A DNA stretch of 6,389 bases from Actinomycetes bacterium. Its GTDB lineage: Bacteria > Actinomycetota > Actinomycetes > Mycobacteriales > Micromonosporaceae. The notes under the pieces were generated by a model. The model had not been told where the DNA came from. It worked only from the letters and a program-made list of their open reading frames with translations, and made no database searches. The DNA is taken from contig JAJYSW010000193.1 in NCBI GenBank assembly GCA_021793335.1, positions 1-6,389 of the forward strand. Direction: 5' to 3'. Of the stretch, positions 1 to 4,665 are shown in pieces. How positions within the stretch are numbered: position 1 is the first letter of the stretch; every line of letters starts with the position of its first letter. The translations under genes and the position numbers were made by a program.

Positions 1-1
1 G

Positions 2-22
2 TCCTTCACTTTCGAAGGCTGA
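2..22 (+). CDS. Possible 3' end of an upstream gene (last six codons)
   Basis: One frame reads Ser-Phe-Thr-Phe-Glu-Gly and then TGA at 20-22. A perfect 13-bp hairpin begins 14 bases after that stop, which is where a terminator of an upstream gene would sit. The alternating hydrophobic/polar residues would suit the last beta strand of a beta-sandwich domain. Six codons cannot identify a protein, and another frame stays open through this region, so the call rests mainly on the stop and hairpin together. Confidence 0.3.
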   Translation, partial: SFTFEG

Positions 23-35
23 CCGGGCACGGAGC

Positions 36-66
36 GGCGCGGCCGGGACTCGTTCCCGGCCGCGCC
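36..66 (+). terminator. Perfect 13-bp GC-rich hairpin, likely terminator of the upstream gene
   Basis: The arms at 36-48 (GGCGCGGCCGGGA) and 54-66 (TCCCGGCCGCGCC) are exactly complementary around a 5-base loop (49-53). No T-run follows on either strand. Many actinobacterial terminators lack a U-tract, so termination is the most likely role. It would separate an upstream transcript from the cellulase promoter about 110 bases further on. An operator or an mRNA-stabilising stem is the alternative. Confidence 0.6.
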
Positions 67-92
67 ACTGCGTGTCCGTCCGTGTGGTTGCG

Positions 93-117
93 TCGCATGC
101 CGTCACCTCGCATGCCG
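93..117 (+). repeat. Two 10-bp direct repeats upstream of the cellulase promoter
   Basis: The 10-mer TCGCATGCCG occurs at 93-102 and again at 108-117, a 15-bp period. Each copy contains the palindrome GCATGC. A related TCGCATGC lies at 272-279 across the cellulase start codon. The pair sits 57-81 bp upstream of the putative -35 box, a plausible place for activator binding, but no known motif is recognised. Confidence 0.35.
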
Positions 118-173
118 CTAAGTCGCTCGCCATGGGCTTCGCCGCAGTGCGGCCTTGCCGTGGCCCAGGGCAT

Positions 174-203
174 TTGACAAAGTTTGGTCTTCCAACTTAT
201 TCT
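174..203 (+). promoter_or_regulatory. Putative housekeeping-sigma promoter of the cellulase gene
   Basis: A perfect -35 hexamer TTGACA lies at 174-179. It is followed after 18 bp by TATTCT (198-203), which matches TATAAT at 4 of 6 positions including the key T-A and final T. The segment 172-206 is clearly more AT-rich than its surroundings. Transcription would start near 210, giving a leader of about 65 bases before the ATG at 276. The TGGGAGCGCTCCCA box bound by CebR/CelR regulators in other actinomycetes is not visible between 1 and 275. Confidence 0.65.
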
Positions 204-206
204 TGC

Positions 207-222
207 ATCGAGCGGTGTCGAT
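207..222 (+). promoter_or_regulatory. Inverted repeat at the expected transcription start, candidate operator
   Basis: ATCGA (207-211) and TCGAT (218-222) are complementary arms around a 6-base spacer. They lie 4-19 bases after the -10 box, so a protein bound here would block initiation at the promoter. The arms are short and could occur by chance. The assignment is from position and symmetry only. Confidence 0.3.
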
Positions 223-264
223 CAGTCCTGTGTGGGCCGACCCCTCTACCCCCGCTAGAGATAT

Positions 265-270
265 GGAGGA
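265..270 (+). promoter_or_regulatory. Ribosome-binding site that sets the cellulase start
   Basis: GGAGGA at 265-270 lies 5 bases before ATG 276, an ideal Shine-Dalgarno match and spacing. It favours 276 over the in-frame GTG at 72, which would place the promoter inside the coding region, and over the ATG at 288, which lacks a well-spaced site. Confidence 0.85.
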
Positions 271-294
271 ATCGCATGCGAGACGCGATGCGAT
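271..294 (+). promoter_or_regulatory. Inverted repeat enclosing the cellulase start codon
   Basis: ATCGCAT (271-277) and ATGCGAT (288-294) are exact 7-base reverse complements around a 10-base spacer. In mRNA the stem would pair the first two bases of the ATG at 276-278 with the second in-frame ATG at 288, next to the Shine-Dalgarno sequence at 265-270. It could modulate initiation or act as a DNA operator, or be incidental to the GCATGCG-rich local sequence. Confidence 0.25.
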
Positions 295-2345
295 GGACCC
301 GGAGACGGGCCGTACTGGCCGTGTCATCCGTGGCGGCCATGTTCATCGGACTCGGCATAGCCCTGCCGATGGCCGCCCAGGCCGCCGAAGGATGCGAGGT
401 GAACTACGCCGTCCAGCAAGAATGGCACGGAGGCTTCACCGCGGACGTGAGTGTGACGAACCTCGGCGACGCCATCGACGGGTGGGCGCTGTCGTGGACC
501 TTCCCGTCCGGGCAACAGGTCACCCAGGCGTGGAACGCCACGGTCGCCGCCTCGGGCGCGCAGGTCACCGCGACCGACGCCGGCTACAACGCCTCGATCG
601 CGAGTGGTTCGTCGGTCACCTTCGGATTCAACGGGTCCTGGTCCGGAGCCAACACCGATCCGAGCGACTTCGCCCTCAACGGCGTGGCCTGCACCGGCGC
701 GATCGGAGAGCCGACCGACCCGCCGACGACCACCCCGCCGCCCACCGGCGACACCGACGCGATGGCGGTCATCGAAGCGATGCAGCCAGGCTGGAACCTC
801 GGCAACTCGCTCGACGCCGTCGGCGACGACGAGACCGCGTGGGGCAACCCGCGCATCACCAAGGCGCTCATCGAGAACATCGCCGACCAGGGCTTCAACA
901 GCATCCGCATCCCGGTCACGTGGGACAACCACCAGGGCTCGGCGCCCGACTACGCCATCGACCCGGCATACCTCGACCGCGTCGAGGAGGTGGTCGACTG
1001 GGCCCTCGCCGAAGACCTGTACGTGCTCATCAACATCCACCACGACTCGTGGATCTGGGCCGCGGACATGCAGACGAACCACGATGAGGTCCTCACCCGC
1101 TACAACACCATCTGGACCGCGCTGGCCGATCGCTTCCGCGACGCCTCACCGAAACTGCTGTTCGAGAGCATCAACGAACCCCAGTTCAACAACGTCGACG
1201 ACACCACCGCCTACGCCCTGCTGGACGAACTCAACGTCTCCTTCCACCAGATCGTGCGCGACTCGGGCGGCGGCAACGCCGACCGCGTCCTGGTCCTGCC
1301 GACGCTGCACACCAACGCCGAACAGGAGCGGCTCGACGCGCTGACCGACACCATCGACGCGCTCGACGACCCGAACCTGGCCGCGACCGTGCACTACTAC
1401 GGATTCTGGCCGTTCAGCGTGAACGTCGCCGGATACACCGAGTACAACGCCGAGGTCGAGCAGGACGTGATCGACAACTTCGACCGCGTCCACAACGAGT
1501 TCGTGGCCAACGGCGTTCCCGTCCTCATCGGTGAATGGGGCCTGCTCGGCTTCGACCAGCACACCGGCACCATCGAGCAGGGCGAGAAACTGAAGTTCTT
1601 CGAATTCGTCGGCCACTACGCCCGTGAGAAGAACCTCACGCTCCAGGTGTGGGACAACGGGCAGCACTTCGACCGGACCGCCTTCGAGTGGCAGGACCCG
1701 GAGCTGTTCGCGATCATGGAGGCGAACCGGACCTCGCGTTCGAGCACGGCTTCGAGCGACCAGGTGTTCGTCGAGCGCGCGGGCACCATCACCGATGAGA
1801 CGCTCACGCTCAACCTGAACGGCAACACCTTCGAGGGGCTGCGCCACGGCGGCACCGCGCTGACCGAGGGCACCGACTACACGGTCTCGGGCGACCAGCT
1901 CACGATCACCGCTTCGGCGATCACCGCGCTGGTCGGCTCGCAGGAATACGGCGTCAACGCCGATCTGCACGCGGACTTCTCCCAGGGGGCCCCGTGGCGG
2001 ATCAGCGTGGTCAGCTATGACGCGCCGGTCGTGCAGGACGCCTCCGGGACGGCCGACGAGTTCGTGGTCCCGACCCAGTTCAACGGCGATCAGCTCGCCA
2101 CCATGGAAGCCGTGTACACCGACGGCAGCGGCAACGCCGGTCCGCAGGACTGGACCTCCTACAAGGAGTTCAGCTACACCTTCGAGCCGGATTACGACGC
2201 CGGTGCGATCACGCTGAAGTCGAACTTCTTCGCCGAGGTCACCGACGGCAAGGAAGTGTCGCTCACGTTCCACTTCTGGAGCGGCGAGACCCTCTCCTAC
2301 ACCGTGACGAAATCCGGAAACTCCGTCACCGGCGCAGCCGGCTGA
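276..2345 (+). CDS. Secreted modular GH5 cellulase / beta-glucanase (CBM2-GH5-CBM_X2-CBM46)
   Basis: This 689-residue secreted enzyme should cleave internal beta-1,4-glucosidic bonds in cellulose or related beta-glucans by the GH5 retaining mechanism. Residues 1-36 form a signal peptide: Arg-rich start, hydrophobic stretch, cleavage after AQA. Residues 40-139 are a CBM2 with bounding Cys40/Cys139 and cellulose-binding positions Trp50, Trp86 and Tyr104. A short Pro/Thr linker (about 141-161) leads to the GH5 domain (about 162-485). That domain has GWNLGNSLD at 172-180, Arg211 in RIPVTW, His255/His256, acid/base Glu301 in INEP, His373/Tyr375, nucleophile Glu420 in IGEWG, and Trp459. The opening and ETAWGNP motifs fit subfamily 4. 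An Ig-like CBM_X2 (about 495-583) and a CBM46 (about 585-680, Trp626, Trp668) follow. In characterised GH5_4-Ig-CBM46 enzymes the CBM46 helps form the substrate cleft for xyloglucan or mixed-linkage glucan, so such activity is plausible here. The gene is monocistronic, with its own promoter and terminator. Confidence 0.95.
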   Translation: MRDAMRWTRRRAVLAVSSVAAMFIGLGIALPMAAQAAEGCEVNYAVQQEWHGGFTADVSVTNLGDAIDGWALSWTFPSGQQVTQAWNATVAASGAQVTATDAGYNASIASGSSVTFGFNGSWSGANTDPSDFALNGVACTGAIGEPTDPPTTTPPPTGDTDAMAVIEAMQPGWNLGNSLDAVGDDETAWGNPRITKALIENIADQGFNSIRIPVTWDNHQGSAPDYAIDPAYLDRVEEVVDWALAEDLYVLINIHHDSWIWAADMQTNHDEVLTRYNTIWTALADRFRDASPKLLFESINEPQFNNVDDTTAYALLDELNVSFHQIVRDSGGGNADRVLVLPTLHTNAEQERLDALTDTIDALDDPNLAATVHYYGFWPFSVNVAGYTEYNAEVEQDVIDNFDRVHNEFVANGVPVLIGEWGLLGFDQHTGTIEQGEKLKFFEFVGHYAREKNLTLQVWDNGQHFDRTAFEWQDPELFAIMEANRTSRSSTASSDQVFVERAGTITDETLTLNLNGNTFEGLRHGGTALTEGTDYTVSGDQLTITASAITALVGSQEYGVNADLHADFSQGAPWRISVVSYDAPVVQDASGTADEFVVPTQFNGDQLATMEAVYTDGSGNAGPQDWTSYKEFSYTFEPDYDAGAITLKSNFFAEVTDGKEVSLTFHFWSGETLSYTVTKSGNSVTGAAG

Positions 2346-2358
2346 CGTACCACCGCTC

Positions 2359-2411
2359 GAAGGGGCCGGCGGAACGGCGCGTGCAGCGCCGAACCGCCGG
2401 CCCCTTCTTTT
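2359..2411 (+). terminator. Strong two-tier Rho-independent terminator of the cellulase gene
   Basis: Arms of 14 bases at 2359-2372 (GAAGGGGCCGGCGG) and 2394-2407 are perfectly complementary and are followed by TTTT at 2408-2411. Inside them is a second perfect 6-bp stem, CGGCGC (2375-2380) with GCGCCG (2386-2391), around a 5-base loop. It starts 13 bases after the cellulase stop and should isolate the cellulase transcript from the gene downstream. Confidence 0.92.
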
Positions 2412-2472
2412 CGACCCGCGCCGACGCCCCTGCCCGGCCCCTCCCGACCGCAGCGAGGCCCCGGCGGGCGAG

Positions 2473-2487
2473 CGGACGGTTCGTCCG
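2473..2487 (+). promoter_or_regulatory. 6+6 bp palindrome upstream of the SDR gene, candidate operator
   Basis: CGGACG (2473-2478) and CGTCCG (2482-2487) are exact inverted arms around GTT. The site lies 20 bp upstream of a TAGGCT -10-like hexamer, so it would overlap the -35 region. That is a classic position for a repressor or activator. No family-specific motif is recognised, and GC-rich intergenic DNA produces such palindromes by chance fairly often. Confidence 0.3.
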
Positions 2488-2507
2488 GCGGCCTCCGCGC
2501 AGCGGGG

Positions 2508-2513
2508 TAGGCT
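2508..2513 (+). promoter_or_regulatory. Possible -10 element of the SDR gene
   Basis: TAGGCT at 2508-2513 fits the TANNNT pattern common in actinobacterial -10 boxes and would start transcription about 35 bases before the ATG at 2555. No good -35 hexamer is seen 16-19 bp upstream. A separate promoter is expected because a strong terminator lies between this gene and the cellulase. Confidence 0.35.
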
Positions 2514-2542
2514 GACCGGCGAACCGGCTCGGACCAGCACGC

Positions 2543-2549
2543 GAAGGAG
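2543..2549 (+). promoter_or_regulatory. Ribosome-binding site of the SDR gene
   Basis: GAAGGAG at 2543-2549 lies 5 bases before the ATG at 2555. This supports that start, which also places the glycine-rich nucleotide-binding motif at residues 10-16, as expected for an SDR. Confidence 0.8.
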
Positions 2550-2554
2550 CGGAC

Positions 2555-3559
2555 ATGTCGCAACTGAAGGTCTTGTTCATCGGCGGTAGCGGCATCATCA
2601 GCACCTCGTGCGTGCGCGAAGCGGTACGTCAAGGCATCGACGTGACCGTGCTGAACCGCGGCACGAGCAATCTGCGCCGACTGCCCGAGGACGTCACCAG
2701 GCTCACCGCCGACTCGAATAACCCCGACTCGGTGCGCGAGGCGATCGGCGACGCCCATTACGACGCCGTCGTCAACTGGGTCAACTTCGTGCCCGAGCAG
2801 GTACGACGTGACATCGAGCTGTTCAGCGGCCGGACCGGGCAATATGTCTTTATCAGCTCGGCTTCGGCCTATCAGACGCCGCCGACCCGCATGCCCGTCG
2901 TCGAATCGACGCCGTTGAAAAACCCGTACTGGCAGTACTCGCGCGACAAGATCGCCTGCGAAGCGCTGCTCGTCGAGGCCTATCGCGAAAACGACTTCCC
3001 GATGACGATCGTGCGCCCCTCGCACACGTACGACGAGACGCTCCTGCCATTCGAAGCGGGATGGAACGTCATCGAGCGGATGCGCGCGGGCAGACCCGTC
3101 GTCGTCCACGGCGATGGCACTTCACTGTGGACCATCACGCACAGTCGCGACTTCGCCGTCGGCTTCGTCGGCCTGCTCGGCCGGGACGCCGCGATCGGCG
3201 AACCCTTCCACATCACCGGCGACGAGGCCCCCTCCTGGAACCAGATCTTCGAGGCCGCGGCCGCCGCCGCAGGCGTCGAGGCCCCCAAGCTCGTCCACAT
3301 CGCCTCGGAGACGATCGCCGCCGCGGTCCCCGAATGGGGACCGGGCCTGCTGGGGGACAAGTCCCACACGATGCTGTTCGACAACACGAAGCTCAAACGG
3401 CTCGTGCCCGAGTTCGGCCGGTCCACGACGCCGTTCGCCCGCGGCATCCGCGAAGTCGTCGCCTGGTACGACGCCCACCCCGAGCAGCGCACCTCCCACC
3501 CCGAGGCCGACGCGATCCAGGACCGCCTCATCGCGGCGTTCGGCCCCCGATCGTCCTGA
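2555..3559 (+). CDS. NAD(P)-dependent epimerase/dehydratase-family protein (atypical SDR)
   Basis: A 334-residue protein with a Rossmann fold of the extended or atypical short-chain dehydrogenase/reductase type. It probably acts on a sugar or nucleotide-sugar, but the substrate cannot be read from the sequence. The first strand and glycine motif are at residues 5-16 (GGSGIIS at 10-16, Ser16 where many relatives have Gly). Asn34-Arg35 ends the second strand, and the Arg may favour NADP. ISSASAY is at 100-106. YSRDK at 128-132 supplies the Tyr128-Lys132 pair of the YxxxK catalytic motif. IVRPSHTYD is at 152-160, THSRDFA at 195-201, and FHITGDE near 218-224 is the usual C-terminal strand. There is no signal peptide or membrane segment, so it should be cytoplasmic. 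Length is normal for the family. It is separated from the cellulase by a strong terminator and convergent with the peptidase pair. An RNA-binding CSP41-like role is a less likely alternative. Confidence 0.9.
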   Translation: MSQLKVLFIGGSGIISTSCVREAVRQGIDVTVLNRGTSNLRRLPEDVTRLTADSNNPDSVREAIGDAHYDAVVNWVNFVPEQVRRDIELFSGRTGQYVFISSASAYQTPPTRMPVVESTPLKNPYWQYSRDKIACEALLVEAYRENDFPMTIVRPSHTYDETLLPFEAGWNVIERMRAGRPVVVHGDGTSLWTITHSRDFAVGFVGLLGRDAAIGEPFHITGDEAPSWNQIFEAAAAAAGVEAPKLVHIASETIAAAVPEWGPGLLGDKSHTMLFDNTKLKRLVPEFGRSTTPFARGIREVVAWYDAHPEQRTSHPEADAIQDRLIAAFGPRSS

Positions 3560-3723
3560 CGCGCTCCCGCCGGCGCCCTTGGGCGGTGGTCCGTCGTCGG
3601 CCTTGCCGCGAACGGGATTTCAGGTCGGCCGGGTCCAGGGCCGTCGCCGCTGAGCGACGAGGAGCGAGCGACCCTCGAATCTCTCCAGTGGTTTCAGAAA
3701 CGACGAATTTCAGGGAAGCGACG
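3560..3723. other. Convergent spacer, no gene or clear terminator
   Basis: This 164-bp stretch separates the stop codons of the SDR gene (plus) and the S66 peptidase gene (minus). Short stems are visible, for example GTCGC (3643-3647) with GCGAC (3654-3658) and GTTTC-A-GAAAC at 3691-3701, but none is long or followed by a T-run. The 8-mer ATTTCAGG occurs at 3617-3624 and 3707-3714. Nothing here supports a small gene. Confidence 0.5.
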
Positions 3724-4653
3724 CTAACGCAGCGCCGGAACCTCGAAGGCGAGCGTCCCGGCGTCGGCGTCGAGCAGAGCCGGGACGCCGAGCGGCACCG
3801 TCCACGACGGCGCGCAATGACCGAAACCGAAATCTTCGATGATCGGAACATCCAAGGGCCCCAAACGGTCGAGCACGGTCGCGCGAATCCGCTCCTCCGA
3901 GTCGCCATCGACCCACGACCCCAGCACCACCCCCGCCACACCATCGAGCCGGCCCGAACGCAGCAGCTGCGTGAGGCACCGGTCGAGACGGTAGTCATCC
4001 TCGCCGGTGTCCTCCAACAGCAGGATGCCGCCGGCCGCATCGGTGCGGCCCTCACCGGTGCCGATACCGGAGGCCAGCAGACTGAGGCAGCCGCCGAAAG
4101 TGACCCCGCACGCCTGGCCCGGCACGAGCGGACGCGCCGTCGGCGACACCAGCTTCTGGACCGCCTCGGGCTCGAACAGGGTGCGCCGCAGGTGCTCCTG
4201 AGTCACGGTGTCGTCGATGAACACCGACCACGCCGGCATCGGACCGTGGACGCTCGCCACTCCCAGCCGGACCGCGATCGCCTCATGCAGGGCCGTCGCA
4301 TCGCTGAACCCGATATAGACCTTCGGTTCGACCTCCGCCAACGCCTCCCAGTCCACGAGGTCGACCATCCGCTGCGCTCCATACCCGCCCCTCGCCGAGA
4401 CGACCGCCGCGAACCCCCGGTCGCTCCAGGCGTCCTGGAAGTCCGCGGCACGGGCCCGATCGTCCCCGGACAGGTATCCGAGGCGCGGATGCGGACTCCC
4501 GACCCCGGGCATGACGACCGGGTCGAGTCCCCAGCCTTCGAGGATCGCGACGCCGGCCCGCACCCGGTCCTCGGGCGCCGGGCCGCTGGGAGCGACGATC
4601 GCGACGCGATCGCCCTCCTTGAGCCGGCGAGGCCGGCGCAGCGCCTCGATCAC
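3724..4653 (-). CDS. S66-family LD-carboxypeptidase (LdcA/MccF-like)
   Basis: A 309-residue cytoplasmic serine peptidase without a signal peptide. Family members remove the terminal D-Ala from murein tetrapeptides (LdcA) during cell-wall recycling, or cleave microcin C-like peptide-nucleotides (MccF). Visible features in order: N-terminal strand and APSGP at 21-25; ARGGYGAQR at 87-95; nucleophile Ser117 in GFSD; VHGPMP at 135-140; GGCLSLLAS at 187-195; catalytic Glu214 in LLLEDTGED; catalytic His279 in GFGHC; and the WTVPLG C-terminal motif at 284-289. The Ser-Glu-His spacing (117/214/279) closely follows that of characterised LdcA enzymes. The start is GTG at 4653-4651, overlapping the TGA of the upstream S9 peptidase, with GGAG at plus-strand 4662-4665 eight bases before it. 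LdcA is the default reading. The sequence alone does not exclude an MccF-type substrate. Confidence 0.93.
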   Translation of the reverse strand: MIEALRRPRRLKEGDRVAIVAPSGPAPEDRVRAGVAILEGWGLDPVVMPGVGSPHPRLGYLSGDDRARAADFQDAWSDRGFAAVVSARGGYGAQRMVDLVDWEALAEVEPKVYIGFSDATALHEAIAVRLGVASVHGPMPAWSVFIDDTVTQEHLRRTLFEPEAVQKLVSPTARPLVPGQACGVTFGGCLSLLASGIGTGEGRTDAAGGILLLEDTGEDDYRLDRCLTQLLRSGRLDGVAGVVLGSWVDGDSEERIRATVLDRLGPLDVPIIEDFGFGHCAPSWTVPLGVPALLDADAGTLAFEVPALR

Positions 4654-4665
4654 GTCCGCAGCTCC
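4650..4665 (-). promoter_or_regulatory. GTGA stop/start overlap with ribosome-binding site (translational coupling)
   Basis: On the minus strand the S9 peptidase stop TGA (4652-4650) overlaps the S66 start GTG (4653-4651) in GTGA. The Shine-Dalgarno GGAG at 4665-4662 lies inside the S9 coding region, eight bases before the GTG. Overlap of this type usually means one mRNA and coupled translation of the two proteins. Confidence 0.8.

Noticed and set aside
72..275. N-terminal extension of the cellulase to the in-frame GTG at 72
   Set aside because: It would put the TTGACA/TATTCT promoter and the GGAGGA site inside the coding region and bury the signal peptide 68 residues in. The ATG at 276 has an ideal ribosome-binding site.
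286..330. Twin-arginine export signal on the cellulase
   Set aside because: The leader has TRRRAVLAV, but the usual Phe/Leu at the consensus position after RRx is an Ala and the h-region is strongly hydrophobic. An ordinary Sec signal fits at least as well.
155..1087. Arg-rich open frame on the plus strand overlapping the CBM2/GH5 region, and a matching minus-strand frame at 324-1082
   Set aside because: Both are alternative-frame shadows of the cellulase with extreme Arg/Val/Gly composition and no motif.
1146..2540. 464-codon open frame on the minus strand, antisense to the cellulase
   Set aside because: It is a high-GC shadow: low-complexity Val/Arg/Gly-rich translation, no recognisable domain, and it runs through the cellulase terminator. 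The sense strand has full family motifs.
3643..3672. GTCGC/GCGAC stems in the convergent spacer as a terminator
   Set aside because: The stem is only 5 bp, with two competing partners and no T-run on either strand, so it is too weak to call.
3691..3701. GTTTC-A-GAAAC palindrome near the end of the S66 gene
   Set aside because: It has short arms with a single-base centre that cannot form an RNA loop, and there is no promoter nearby for it to regulate.
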